From NCBI GenBank assembly GCA_023428085.1, contig JAEYZK010000420.1:1-12599 (forward strand): a DNA stretch of 12,599 nt, given 5' to 3'. A program made the position numbers and the translations under genes. Shown one piece after another: positions 1 to 9,639 of the stretch (position 1 is the stretch's first letter; each line of letters opens with the position of its first letter). A model generated the notes under the pieces. That model saw nothing but the letters and a program-made list of their open reading frames with translations, had not been told where the DNA came from and did not search any database. Source of the DNA: Pseudomonadota bacterium. GTDB taxonomy: Bacteria > Myxococcota > Myxococcia > Myxococcales > Anaeromyxobacteraceae.

Positions 1-400
1 GCGCCACCTCGAGCTCGGCGTCGCCCGCCCGCGCGGCGAGCTTCGCGCCGCGCCGCGCCAGCGCGAGGCCCTCGTCGAGATCGGCGTGGTCCTGCGCGCC
101 GTCCGGCAGGCCCTCGACGAGGAACCGCGCCGCGCCGAGCAGGAGCTCGGGGTCGTCCTTGCCGACCGCGAGCGCCCGCGCGTAGGCGAGCCGCGCGTCC
201 TCCGTCCGCCCGAGCTCCTCGAGCGCGGCGGCGCGGTAGTGCAGCGCCGCGGCGGAGCGGGGATCGGCGGCGGCCGCCTCCTCCGCCCGGGCGAGCGCAT
301 CCTCGGGGCGGCCCTCCTCGAGCGCCGCGCCCGCGGCGTCGAGCAACCGCTCGATCCGGGTCGTGCCCGGCGCTTCGTCCCCCTCGTGCCGACCTGCCAC
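1..400 (-). CDS. TPR-repeat protein, N-terminal part (runs off the left edge)
   Basis: An open frame on the minus strand runs from position 400 to the window edge with no stop (133 codons plus one base), so only the N-terminal part is present. The translation is Ala/Leu/Glu/Arg-rich and helical. It has two or more TPR-like units, for example IERLLDAAGAALEEGRPEDA, then DPRSAAALHYRAAALEELGR, then DARLAYARALAVGKDDPELL. These show the W/L-G-Y-A-P spacing of tetratricopeptide repeats, so the protein is probably a protein-interaction scaffold. The chosen start is GTG at 400-398, preceded on the minus strand by GGGAGG eight bases away. An in-frame TTG directly upstream (403-401) is the alternative. 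No signal peptide or membrane segment is visible in this part. It is divergent from groEL, with the groEL control region between them. The partner and process cannot be read from this fragment. Confidence 0.72.
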   Translation of the reverse strand, partial: MAGRHEGDEAPGTTRIERLLDAAGAALEEGRPEDALARAEEAAAADPRSAAALHYRAAALEELGRTEDARLAYARALAVGKDDPELLLGAARFLVEGLPDGAQDHADLDEGLALARRGAKLAARAGDAELEVA

Positions 401-460
401 CAACGTCGCCTCCCATCCGGGTGCTCGCGGCGCCGATCCCGGCGCGCCCTCCGACCTCGC

Positions 461-488
461 TTGACCGCCCACCTCGGACGGTTACATT
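461..488 (+). promoter_or_regulatory. Probable sigma-70 promoter of groEL
   Basis: TTGACC at 461-466 matches the -35 box in five of six bases. Sixteen bases later is TACATT at 483-488, a fair -10 box. This predicts a transcript start near 495, leaving a leader of about 78 bases before the groEL ATG. The -10 box overlaps the left arm of the CIRCE-like operator, the usual position for repression by HrcA. On the minus strand TTGGCA (513-508) and TAATGT (489-484) are 18 bases apart and could form a weaker divergent promoter for the TPR gene. Confidence 0.6.
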
Positions 489-513
489 AGCGCTCGCTCG
501 GGGCGACTGCCAA
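487..513 (+). promoter_or_regulatory. CIRCE-like operator (HrcA binding site)
   Basis: TTAGCGCTC at 487-495 and GACTGCCAA at 505-513 are separated by exactly nine bases. The CIRCE consensus is TTAGCACTC-N9-GAGTGCTAA. The left arm matches 8 of 9 positions and the right arm 7 of 9, with the spacer length exact. It overlaps the predicted -10 and transcript start of groEL. HrcA represses groE and dnaK operons at such sites until heat shock. Repression of this gene by HrcA is inferred from the match and position. Confidence 0.75.
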
Positions 514-572
514 GCAAAGTCGCCGCTCAACCCAGCGATTTCACGAATCTTTCTCGAACAAGGAGTCTCGGC

Positions 573-2216
<1,644 letters not shown>

Positions 2217-2250
2217 CGAAGGGCTCTTCCCACGTCCCTCGGGGACGGAC

Positions 2251-2297
2251 GCGAGCCGCGCGCGGGCCTCCAAGGCCTTCGCGCGGCTCGCTTTTTT
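2251..2297 (+). terminator. Rho-independent terminator of groEL
   Basis: An 11-bp perfect stem (GCGAGCCGCGC at 2251-2261 with GCGCGGCTCGC at 2281-2291) is followed at once by six T (2292-2297). The loop contains a smaller hairpin, GGCCT/AGGCC at 2265-2269 and 2273-2277. It lies 35 bp after the groEL stop and separates groEL from the galactose block. Confidence 0.93.
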
Positions 2298-2301
2298 CGT
2301 G

Positions 2302-2330
2302 GTGGGTACACCGGGTGGACCAGTGGGTAC
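2302..2330 (+). repeat. Pair of 8-bp direct repeats upstream of the DeoR-family gene
   Basis: GTGGGTAC occurs at 2302-2309 and again at 2323-2330, exactly 21 bp apart, or two turns of the helix. A GGTGGAC stretch lies between them. The spacing puts both copies on the same DNA face, as for paired protein-binding sites, but no known regulator is recognised and chance in GC-rich DNA is possible. Confidence 0.35.
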
Positions 2331-2357
2331 CTTCTTGGACGCAGCGAGCATCTGCGG

Positions 2358-2385
2358 AAACGAAGACAAACGACATGCTTCGTTT
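2358..2385 (+). promoter_or_regulatory. Candidate operator: 8-bp inverted repeat upstream of the DeoR-family gene
   Basis: AAACGAAG at 2358-2365 and CTTCGTTT at 2378-2385 form a perfect inverted repeat with a 12-base spacer. It lies 64-91 bp before the regulator's ATG, in an unusually AT-rich patch for this genome. DeoR-family operators often contain CGAAA/TTTCG-type half-sites, so autoregulation is a reasonable inference. The 13-base stretch at 2357-2369 reappears with two mismatches upstream of mglB. No convincing -35/-10 pair could be assigned here. Confidence 0.5.
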
Positions 2386-2448
2386 AGGGTATTGAATAGG
2401 ACTCGAAGGTATATGTAAGAGCGGAGAACGAGGCGGCGAGGAGGCGCG

Positions 2449-3213
2449 ATGTTCCCCGAGGAACGGCGGCGCGAGATCGTGGCAGGGCTCAAGCGGGAGG
2501 GGCGGTGCCTCGTCGCGGAGCTCGCGCGCCGGCTCGACGTCTCCGAGGTGACGATCCGGCAGGACCTCGACGCGCTCGAGAAGGAGGGCGTCCTCCGGCG
2601 GACGCACGGCGGGGCCATCCTGGCCGAGAAGATCGGGCTCGAGCGGCCGTTCCAGGTCGAGGAGAGCTCGCACATGGCGGAGAAGGACCGGATCGCCGCC
2701 GCCGCCGTCGAGCTCGTGTCCTCCGGCGACACGCTCATCCTCGACGTGGGCACGACGGTGACCGCCGCGGCCCGCAAGCTCGTCGAGCAGAAGAAGAAGC
2801 CGACCGTCTTCACGAACGGCCTCAACATCGCGGCGATCCTCGAGGCCGACCCCGACATCACCACCATCGTGACCGGCGGCACGCTCCGGCCCAAGCAGCA
2901 CTCGCTCGTCAACCCGTTCGCCGAGTTCATCCTCCCGCGCGTCCACGCCGACCTGGCGCTGATCGGGGTGTCGGGCGTGGACGCCGCGCACGGCATCACG
3001 AACGTGAACGTGGCCGAGGCGGAGATGAAGGCGCTGTTCGTGAAGGCGGCGCGGCGGCGGGTGGTGCTCGCCGACGCCAGCAAGATCGGCAAGATCGCCC
3101 TCGCCAAGTTCGCCGACCTCGACGAGATCGACCTGCTCATCACGGACGCCGCCGCCGACGCAGGCGCGCTCGCCGCCCTGCGCGAGCGCGGCCTCGAGGT
3201 GAAGGTGGTCTGA
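2449..3213 (+). CDS. DeoR/GlpR-family transcriptional regulator, probable controller of the gal-mgl genes
   Basis: Cytoplasmic sugar-phosphate-responsive repressor of 254 residues, the usual family length. Residues 1-57 are the DeoR helix-turn-helix. The recognition helix is near residues 32-43 (SEVTIRQDLDAL), followed by the family signature GVLRRTHGGA. The remainder is the DeoR C-terminal sensor domain, an isomerase-like fold. It shows DVGTTVTA (phosphate-binding loop), TVFTNGLNIA, VTGGTLR, LIGVSGVD and LADASKIG. The start is ATG at 2449 with GAGGAGG four bases upstream. It is the first gene of a same-strand run of seven that continues with galT, galK and mglBAC. It therefore probably regulates galactose use, with a galactose-derived phosphate ester as the likely inducer. 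That effector is inferred from context. Galactose genes are more often controlled by LacI/GalR-type proteins, so a DeoR type here is notable. Confidence 0.92.
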   Translation: MFPEERRREIVAGLKREGRCLVAELARRLDVSEVTIRQDLDALEKEGVLRRTHGGAILAEKIGLERPFQVEESSHMAEKDRIAAAAVELVSSGDTLILDVGTTVTAAARKLVEQKKKPTVFTNGLNIAAILEADPDITTIVTGGTLRPKQHSLVNPFAEFILPRVHADLALIGVSGVDAAHGITNVNVAEAEMKALFVKAARRRVVLADASKIGKIALAKFADLDEIDLLITDAAADAGALAALRERGLEVKVV

Positions 3214-3266
3214 GGCGCGGCGCCGCGACGGCGGCTCCACCCGATGCCTGTGTACACGGAGTGAAC

Positions 3267-3455
3267 GTGACCCGAACCAGCGAGCCTCCCTCCGCGCGCC
3301 CGGCCGAGCCGCCCCCGGACAAGCAGGTGATCCGCCTCCCCGACGGGCGGGAGCTCACCTATTACCGGTTCCCCGAGGCGCCCGGGCGGGGGGGCCGCGG
3401 CTCCCCCGGAGGCGCCGACGCGAACCGCCGCTCCCCCGGCGAGAAGGAGCCCTGA
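3267..3455 (+). CDS. Small protein of unknown function, coupled to galT
   Basis: A 62-residue frame lies between the DeoR-family gene and galT. It starts at GTG 3267 (GGAG at 3258-3261 upstream; an in-frame GTG at 3261 is the alternative) and stops one base before the galT start. The protein has a Pro-rich N-terminus. It then has a coherent core reading KQVIRLPDGRELTYYRFPE, and a low-complexity Gly/Arg/Pro tail. The core looks like a small folded beta motif and is not what random GC-rich frames give. The spacing suggests translational coupling with galT. I do not recognise a family. It has no signal peptide, membrane segment or Cys, so a soluble protein or a regulatory leader peptide are both open. 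Confidence 0.6.
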   Translation: MTRTSEPPSARPAEPPPDKQVIRLPDGRELTYYRFPEAPGRGGRGSPGGADANRRSPGEKEP

Positions 3456-3456
3456 C

Positions 3457-4467
3457 GTGTCCGAGCTCCGCTGGCACCCGCTCCTCTCGCAGTGGGTGAT
3501 CACCGCGACGCACCGCCAGGAGCGCACGTTCCTGCCGCCCGAGGACTACTGCCCGCTCTGCCCGACGAAGCCGGGCGGGTTCCCGACCGAGGTGCCCGCG
3601 CCGGACTACGACGTCGTCGTGTTCGAGAACAAGTTCCCCTCGCTCCACGCGGCGCCGCCGGCGCCGGCGGTCGAGGCCACGCCGGTCTCGCCGGTGCAGC
3701 CGGCCCGCGGGGTCTGCGAGGTGGTGCTCTACTCGCCCGATCACCGGGCCGCGCTCGCGACGATGCCGCTGCGCCGCATCGCGAACCTGGCGCGGGTCTG
3801 GCGCGATCGGACCGCCGTGCTCGGCGCGCGCGAGGGCATCGAGTACGTCTTCGTGTTCGAGAACAAGGGCGAGGCGGTCGGGGTGACGCTCCACCACCCG
3901 CACGGCCAGATCTACGCCTTCCCGTTCGTCCCCCCGATCCCGCAGAAGGAGCTCGAGGCGTCGCGGGCGCACCACCTGAAGCACGGGCGGTGCCTCTTCT
4001 GCGACACGGTCCAGGCCGAGCGCGCGGACGGCCGCAGGATCGTGCTCGAGGGCGAGCGGTTCGTCGCCTTCGTCCCCTTCTTCGCCCGGTACCCGTACGA
4101 GGTCTACGTCGCGTCGAAGCGGCACCAGGCGAGCATGGTCGAGTGGTCGGGCGAGGACGTGGAGGACCTGGCGGCGGTGCTGAAGGGCCTGCTGCTCAAG
4201 TACGACGCGCTCTTCCAGAAGCCGTTCCCGTACATCATGGTCTGCCACCAGGCGCCGACCGACGGCGCCGATCACCCGGAGTCGCACCTGCACTTCGAGT
4301 TCTACCCGCCGCTCCGCACCGCGACGAAGCTCAAGTACCTCGCCGGCTGCGAGGCGGGGGCGGGGAACTTCATCATGGACAAGCTCGCGGAGGAGAGCGC
4401 CGCCGAGCTCCGCAAGGTCGGGCCCGCCACGGTGGACGCGGTCCGCCGGGCGGACGCGGAGGGGTGA
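3457..4467 (+). CDS. galT: Galactose-1-phosphate uridylyltransferase
   Basis: Leloir-pathway enzyme. It moves UMP from UDP-glucose to galactose-1-phosphate, giving UDP-galactose and glucose-1-phosphate through a uridylyl-histidine intermediate in the cytoplasm. At 336 residues it is close to the family's usual length. The active-site motif HPHGQ is at 147-151, with His149 the predicted nucleophile. A metal-site CPLC lies at 32-35, and a second CxxC (CLFC) at 179-182 begins the C-terminal half. The late SHLHFEFYPP segment is the typical C-terminal HIT-type strand. The start is GTG at 3457 with AAGGAG seven bases upstream. It lies one base after the small upstream frame and one base before galK, so it is clearly in an operon. 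No galE is nearby, so the epimerase must come from elsewhere for the pathway to close. Confidence 0.97.
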   Translation: MSELRWHPLLSQWVITATHRQERTFLPPEDYCPLCPTKPGGFPTEVPAPDYDVVVFENKFPSLHAAPPAPAVEATPVSPVQPARGVCEVVLYSPDHRAALATMPLRRIANLARVWRDRTAVLGAREGIEYVFVFENKGEAVGVTLHHPHGQIYAFPFVPPIPQKELEASRAHHLKHGRCLFCDTVQAERADGRRIVLEGERFVAFVPFFARYPYEVYVASKRHQASMVEWSGEDVEDLAAVLKGLLLKYDALFQKPFPYIMVCHQAPTDGADHPESHLHFEFYPPLRTATKLKYLAGCEAGAGNFIMDKLAEESAAELRKVGPATVDAVRRADAEG

Positions 4468-4468
4468 C

Positions 4469-5626
<1,158 letters not shown>

Positions 5627-5638
5627 AGGGAATCGTAA

Positions 5639-5681
5639 GAAACGGAAACAAGTTGGTACCGTTCGGGCTTTCGAGCGAAAG
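5639..5681 (+). promoter_or_regulatory. Candidate operator cluster upstream of mglB
   Basis: The 145-bp gap between galK and mglB is less GC-rich than the genes around it. GAAACGGAAACAA at 5639-5651 matches the element upstream of the DeoR-family gene (2357-2369) at 11 of 13 positions. Next, CTTTCG and CGAAAG at 5668-5673 and 5676-5681 form a 6-bp inverted repeat with a two-base spacer. Another CTTTCG occurs at 5731-5736. A TTGGTA at 5653-5658 could be a -35 box, but no good -10 follows. The inference is a separate, regulator-controlled promoter for mglBAC. Confidence 0.5.
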
Positions 5682-5771
5682 TAGGCCCGCACGGCGTACA
5701 GCGATGCACCGGGGTGAAGTGAGGGAGCGTCTTTCGGAGTCCTTCGAACAGTCGCAGTGGAGGTCCACACC

Positions 5772-6767
5772 ATGAAGAAGACCGTTCTTTCCGTTGTCGT
5801 CGCCGTCCTCGCGGCGGCGGGCGTCGCAGTCGCCGCGGACGTGCCGACCATCGGCGTCGCCATCTACAAGTTCGACGACACCTTCATGACCGGCGTGCGG
5901 AACGCCATCCTCAAGACGGCCGAGGGCAAGGCGAAGATCGACATGGTCGACAGCCAGAACTCCCAGGCCACGCAGAACGACAAGGTCGATCTCTTCCTCA
6001 CGAAGCGCGTGAAGGCGCTCGCCATCAACCCCGTCGATCGCGCCGCCGCGGGCGTGATCATCCAGAAGGCCAAGACGGCCAAGGTCCCGGTCGTCTTCTT
6101 CAACCGCGAGCCGTTCGCGGACGACATGAAGAAGTACGAGAAGGCCTACTACGTCGGCGCCATCGCGGAGCAGTCGGGCACGATGGAGGGCAAGCTCGCG
6201 GTGGACTACTGGAAGGCGCACCCCGAGGCCGACCTGAACAAGGACGGCGTCATGCAGTACGTGATGCTCAAGGGGGAGCCGGGCCACCAGGACGCCGAGC
6301 TCCGCACCAAGTTCTCGATCAAGGCGGTCGAGGACGCCGGCATCAAGGTCCAGAAGCTCGCCGAGGACACCGGCATGTGGGACCGCGTGAAGGGCCAGGA
6401 GAAGATGGCCGCCTTCCTCGGCGCCCACAAGAGCATCGAGTTCGTGTTCGCCAACAACGACGACATGGCGCTCGGCGCCATCGAGGCGCTCAAGGCCGCC
6501 GGGTACTTCAAGGGCGGCAAGTTCATGCCGGTCGTCGGCGTGGACGCGACCGCCCCGGCGCTCCAGGCCCTCAAGGACGGCACGCTCCTCGGGACCGTGC
6601 TGAACGACGCCAAGAACCAGGGCGCCGCGACGGCCAACCTGTCGATGGTGCTCGCGAAGGGCGAGACGCCCTCGAAGGCCAACGTCGGCTACGAGCTGAA
6701 GGACGGCAAGTACGTGTGGGTCGACTACAAGCCGATCACCAAGTCCAACATGGCGGAAGCGCAGTAA
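5772..6767 (+). CDS. mglB: D-galactose/D-glucose-binding periplasmic protein
   Basis: Periplasmic receptor of the Mgl ABC importer; the E. coli protein also passes ligand to a chemoreceptor. The frame is open from GTG 5757, but ATG 5772 is chosen because GGAGG lies eight bases before it and a clean signal peptide starts there. That peptide has MKK, a hydrophobic run, then AVA-A with cleavage predicted after Ala21. The 331 residues match the usual length. The mature protein begins DVPTIGVAIYKFDDTFM, as in E. coli MglB. The calcium loop DLNKDGVMQ is at 154-162, followed by LKGEPGH. The sugar-stacking Trp203 lies in TGMWD, and ANNDDMA and GVDATAPAL complete the binding cleft. All ligand residues I can recognise are kept. 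The downstream hairpins suggest it is expressed above the other transporter subunits. Confidence 0.97.
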   Translation: MKKTVLSVVVAVLAAAGVAVAADVPTIGVAIYKFDDTFMTGVRNAILKTAEGKAKIDMVDSQNSQATQNDKVDLFLTKRVKALAINPVDRAAAGVIIQKAKTAKVPVVFFNREPFADDMKKYEKAYYVGAIAEQSGTMEGKLAVDYWKAHPEADLNKDGVMQYVMLKGEPGHQDAELRTKFSIKAVEDAGIKVQKLAEDTGMWDRVKGQEKMAAFLGAHKSIEFVFANNDDMALGAIEALKAAGYFKGGKFMPVVGVDATAPALQALKDGTLLGTVLNDAKNQGAATANLSMVLAKGETPSKANVGYELKDGKYVWVDYKPITKSNMAEAQ

Positions 6768-6775
6768 CGCTGGGT

Positions 6776-6793
6776 CGGGCCGGCGACGGCCCG
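6776..6793 (+). promoter_or_regulatory. Hairpin with GCGA tetraloop directly after mglB
   Basis: CGGGCCG (6776-6782) pairs perfectly with CGGCCCG (6787-6793) around GCGA, a stable GNRA-type tetraloop. It starts nine bases after the mglB stop, has no T-run after it, and is followed 11 bases later by a larger hairpin. It probably acts with that hairpin as an mRNA 3'-end stabiliser. Confidence 0.55.
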
Positions 6794-6804
6794 TGAGGTC
6801 TCGA

Positions 6805-6837
6805 CCGGGGGGGCGGCCCGAGCGGCCGCCCCCCCGG
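6805..6837 (+). promoter_or_regulatory. Strong intraoperonic hairpin between mglB and mglA
   Basis: A 14-bp perfect stem (6805-6818 with 6824-6837) closes a five-base CGAGC loop. It includes seven consecutive G paired with seven C. No T-run follows, so it is not a normal intrinsic terminator. Binding-protein genes at the head of ABC transporter operons often have such hairpins, which block 3' exonucleases and raise binding-protein mRNA above that of the membrane subunits. It may also cause partial termination. It ends 30 bp before the mglA start. Confidence 0.75.
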
Positions 6838-6867
6838 CGCGCAACGGCTTGTCGACGGGGTGGCCTC

Positions 6868-8379
6868 GTGAGCTCGAACGGCTTCCTGCTGGAGATGAAC
6901 CACGTCTCGAAGGAGTTCCCCGGCGTACGGGCGCTCGACGACGTGACCCTTCAGGTGAGGCCGGGCACCGTGCACGCCCTCATGGGCGAGAACGGCGCCG
7001 GCAAGTCCACGCTGATGAAGTGCCTGTTCGGCCTCTACGCGCCGGACCAGGGGGAGATCGTCCTCGAGGGGCGGCCGGTCCAGATCACCGAGCCCAAGAT
7101 CGCCCTGGCCCAGGGCATCTCGATGATCCACCAGGAGCTGCACCCGATCCCGCACCGCAGCGTGATGGAGAACATCTGGCTCGGCCGGTTCCCGCTGCGC
7201 CGCGTCGGGCCGTTCCCCTTCGTCGATCACGCCGCGATGTCTCGGGCCACCGAGGCGCTGTTCCGGGATCTCGGCATGACGATCGACCCGGCCACGCGGC
7301 TGGGGAACCTCTCGGTCTCGAAGATCCAGTCGGTCGAGATCGCGAAGGCCGTCTCGTACCGGTCCAAGGTCATCATCATGGACGAGCCGACCTCGTCCTT
7401 GACCGAGCACGAGGTCGAGCACCTCTTCCGGATCATCCGCGACCTGAAGAATCGCGGCGTGGCCATCATCTACATCTCGCACAAGATGGAGGAGATCCTG
7501 CGGATCTCCGACGACGTCACCATCATGCGCGACGGCCGCCGGGTGGGCACCTGGCCGGCGGCGGCGCTCACCGAGGACCTCATCATCCGCAACATGGTGG
7601 GGCGCGATCTCGTCCACCGCTTCCCGGAGAAGCACAACGTGCCGGGGGAGGTCGTGCTCCGCGTCAAGGGGCTCACGTCTCCGCATCCCCGCTCGTTCCG
7701 CAACGTGAGCTTCGAGCTGCGCAAGGGCGAGATCCTGGGGATCGGGGGCCTCGTCGGGGCGCAGCGGACCGAGCTCGTCGAGGCGCTGTTCGGCATGCGG
7801 GCCGTCCTGCACGGCGGGATCGAGCTCCGGGGCAAGCCGGTGCGCATCGACACGCCGGCCGACGCCAAGCGGTTGGGCATGGCCCTCCTCACCGAGGATC
7901 GGCGCGGCTCCGGGATCTTCCCCTCGCTCTCGGTGCTCGAGAACAGCCTCATCGCCAACCTGCGCCGGTACGTGCGCGCCGGGCTGCTCGACGACCGGTC
8001 CCGCCGCGCCGCCGCGGCCCGGGTCGTCGAGCGGCTGCGGGTGAAGACGCCCAGCCTCGCGACCCTGATCCGCGACCTCTCCGGCGGGAATCAGCAGAAG
8101 GTGCTGTTCGGGCGGTGGCTGCTCACCGAGCCCGACATCCTGCTGCTGGACGAGCCCACCCGCGGCATCGACGTCGGCGCCAAGTTCGAGATCTACACGA
8201 TCATCGAGGAGCTCGCCCGCGCGGGGAAGAGCATCGTCATGATCTCCTCGGAGATGCCGGAGCTCCTCGGCATGTCGGACCGGATCATGGTGATGTGCGA
8301 GGGCAGGGTCTCCGGGGTCCTCGAAGGCAACCGGGCGAGCCAGGAGGAGATCATGCGGCTCGCCGCGCAGTTCATGTGA
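6868..8379 (+). CDS. mglA: Galactose/methyl galactoside ABC importer, fused double ATPase
   Basis: Cytoplasmic ATPase with two nucleotide-binding domains in one chain, powering MglC. The frame is open from GTG 6793, but that start lies inside the hairpin region and gives an Arg/Pro-rich lead. GTG 6868 gives 503 residues and aligns with the E. coli protein's start, with only a weak ribosome site (GGGG at 6857-6860). Domain 1 has Walker A GENGAGKST at 40-48, the Q-loop region SMIHQEL, the family's degenerate signature LSVSKIQ, Walker B VIIMDEPTSS and the SHKMEE switch. Domain 2 has the degenerate Walker A GLVGAQRT normal for this family, an intact LSGGNQQKV signature, and LLLDEPTRGIDVGAKFEIY. 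The high identity to E. coli MglA, rather than RbsA or XylG, supports the galactose call. It is not the motility GTPase of the same name. Confidence 0.96.
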   Translation: MSSNGFLLEMNHVSKEFPGVRALDDVTLQVRPGTVHALMGENGAGKSTLMKCLFGLYAPDQGEIVLEGRPVQITEPKIALAQGISMIHQELHPIPHRSVMENIWLGRFPLRRVGPFPFVDHAAMSRATEALFRDLGMTIDPATRLGNLSVSKIQSVEIAKAVSYRSKVIIMDEPTSSLTEHEVEHLFRIIRDLKNRGVAIIYISHKMEEILRISDDVTIMRDGRRVGTWPAAALTEDLIIRNMVGRDLVHRFPEKHNVPGEVVLRVKGLTSPHPRSFRNVSFELRKGEILGIGGLVGAQRTELVEALFGMRAVLHGGIELRGKPVRIDTPADAKRLGMALLTEDRRGSGIFPSLSVLENSLIANLRRYVRAGLLDDRSRRAAAARVVERLRVKTPSLATLIRDLSGGNQQKVLFGRWLLTEPDILLLDEPTRGIDVGAKFEIYTIIEELARAGKSIVMISSEMPELLGMSDRIMVMCEGRVSGVLEGNRASQEEIMRLAAQFM

Positions 8380-8400
8380 TCAGCAGGAGGCGTCGGACCC

Positions 8401-9531
8401 ATGGCCCTCACCGAGAACCAGCTCCGCAGCACCGGTCCCCAGGGGCCGCAGGGCGACAAGCCCGGCGGCCCGCGCCGCTCCCGCGGGCGCCAGGTCCTCC
8501 AGCTCGTCGAGGACAACGCGATCTTCGCGGCGATGATCGTGCTCGTCCTGCTCATCGCCCTCTACGCCTGGTGGCGGGACTTCGGATCGTTCCTGACGGT
8601 CTACACGCTGCGTGACGTCCTGGTGCACAACTCGACGCGCCTGATCGTGGCGATGGGGGCGGCCTTCGCCATCCTGACCGCGGGCGCCGATCTCTCGGCG
8701 GGCCGCATGGTCGGCCTGGCGTCCGTGCTCTCGGCGTCCATGCTGCAGATCCCGGAGTACCCCCGGCTCTTCTACCCCGGGCTCCAGAAGACCTGGATCT
8801 GGGTCCACATGCCGTCGTTCGTCACGCTCCTCCTCCCCATCCTCCTGGCCGTGGTGGCCTGTGCGCTGTTCGGGCTCGTCAACGGGTGGGTGATCGCGCG
8901 GTTCGGGGTCGCGCCGTTCATCGCCACGCTGGGCGCGTACCTGTGGATCTACGGCATCAACGGGTACTACTTCGCCCAGTCCCCCAACGACTCGCAGCCC
9001 ATCGGCGGCCTCCGCGCCGACTTCACCGAGATCGGGACCGGGGCGATCGGCTCGGGCTTCCTCTCGCTCCCGTACATCGTGCTGATCGCCGTGGCGGTGA
9101 CCCTGTTCATGTGGGTCCTCATGAACAAGACGACGTTCGGGAAGAACGTCTACGCGATCGGCGGGAACGTGAACGCGGCCAAGGTCTCCGGCATCAACGT
9201 CTTCTGGACGACGATCGTGATGTACACGATCGCCGGCGCCCTCTACGGCCTCGGCGGCGTGCTCGAGGCGAGCCGCACCGGGGGCGCGACGAACAACTAC
9301 GGGAACATGTACGAGCTCGACGCGATCGCGGCCTGCGTGGTCGGCGGCGTGTCCGTCACGGGCGGCATCGGGCGCATCCCGGGCATCGTCGTCGGGGTGC
9401 TCATCTTCGGCGTCATCAACTACGGGCTCACGTTCGTGAGCGTGAACCCCTACATCCAGCTCATCCTGAAGGGGATCATCATCGTCTCGGCCGTGGCCTT
9501 CGACGTCCGGAAGTACGTGGCCAAGAAATAG
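8401..9531 (+). CDS. mglC: Galactose/methyl galactoside ABC importer, permease
   Basis: Inner-membrane permease of the branched-chain/ribose-type family (BPD_transp_2), a dimer carrying the sugar through the membrane. At 376 residues it is about 40 longer than E. coli MglC, from a polar Gly/Arg/Gln-rich N-terminal tail of about 35 residues before the first membrane helix (IFAAMIVLVLLIALYAWW). Conserved stretches include AGADLSAGRMVGLASV, GVAPFIATLGAYLWIYGIN, NKTTFGKNVYAIGGN and the coupling-loop segment AAKVSGIN. ELDAIAACVVGGVSVTGG and INYGL complete the set. About eight to ten hydrophobic segments are visible. The start is ATG 8401 with AGGAGG ten bases upstream, 21 bp after the mglA stop. 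It is the last gene of the galactose block. Confidence 0.96.
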   Translation: MALTENQLRSTGPQGPQGDKPGGPRRSRGRQVLQLVEDNAIFAAMIVLVLLIALYAWWRDFGSFLTVYTLRDVLVHNSTRLIVAMGAAFAILTAGADLSAGRMVGLASVLSASMLQIPEYPRLFYPGLQKTWIWVHMPSFVTLLLPILLAVVACALFGLVNGWVIARFGVAPFIATLGAYLWIYGINGYYFAQSPNDSQPIGGLRADFTEIGTGAIGSGFLSLPYIVLIAVAVTLFMWVLMNKTTFGKNVYAIGGNVNAAKVSGINVFWTTIVMYTIAGALYGLGGVLEASRTGGATNNYGNMYELDAIAACVVGGVSVTGGIGRIPGIVVGVLIFGVINYGLTFVSVNPYIQLILKGIIIVSAVAFDVRKYVAKK

Positions 9532-9603
9532 GCACCCCCGCGGGGCAGGGTGAGCAGGGGCCCGCCGCAACCCCGCGAAAACAGGCCAAGTGCCCGGGTT
9601 GAC

Positions 9604-9633
9604 TTGATTTTTCGCCGCCGGGCAGGTTAGGTT
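9604..9633 (+). promoter_or_regulatory. Candidate sigma-70 promoter downstream of mglC
   Basis: TTGATT at 9604-9609 and TAGGTT at 9628-9633 are 18 bases apart. They lie in a T-rich patch that stands out from the surrounding DNA. A second -35-like TTGACT overlaps at 9599-9604 but is spaced too far from the -10. The predicted start is near 9640. No + strand protein gene follows for 1.5 kb, so the product would be the short structured stretch that ends at the hairpin of 9739-9770. Confidence 0.45.
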
Positions 9634-9639
9634 TCCTCC

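Noticed and set aside
86..490. A 134-codon + strand frame at the left edge.
   Set aside because: The minus-strand frame over the same bases gives TPR repeats and has a ribosome site at its start, while this one is Arg-rich and featureless.
5653..5669. A sigma-54 promoter upstream of mglB (TTGGTAC, then GGGCT, with GG and GC ten bases apart).
   Set aside because: The GG-N10-GC spacing fits, but the -12 element has only about three of five matches and no enhancer site is evident. In GC-rich DNA this is easily chance.
6793..6867. GTG 6793 as the start of mglA, adding 25 residues.
   Set aside because: The added part is Arg/Pro-rich, encoded by the hairpin sequence, and absent from the family. 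GTG 6868 restores the family N-terminus.
6868..9531. mglA and the neighbouring mglB as the myxobacterial polarity GTPase MglA and its GAP MglB, given the nearby RomR-like gene.
   Set aside because: The products are an ABC double ATPase (Walker A GENGAGKST, LSGGNQQKV signature) and a secreted sugar-binding protein. Neither has a GTPase or roadblock fold. Only the names coincide.
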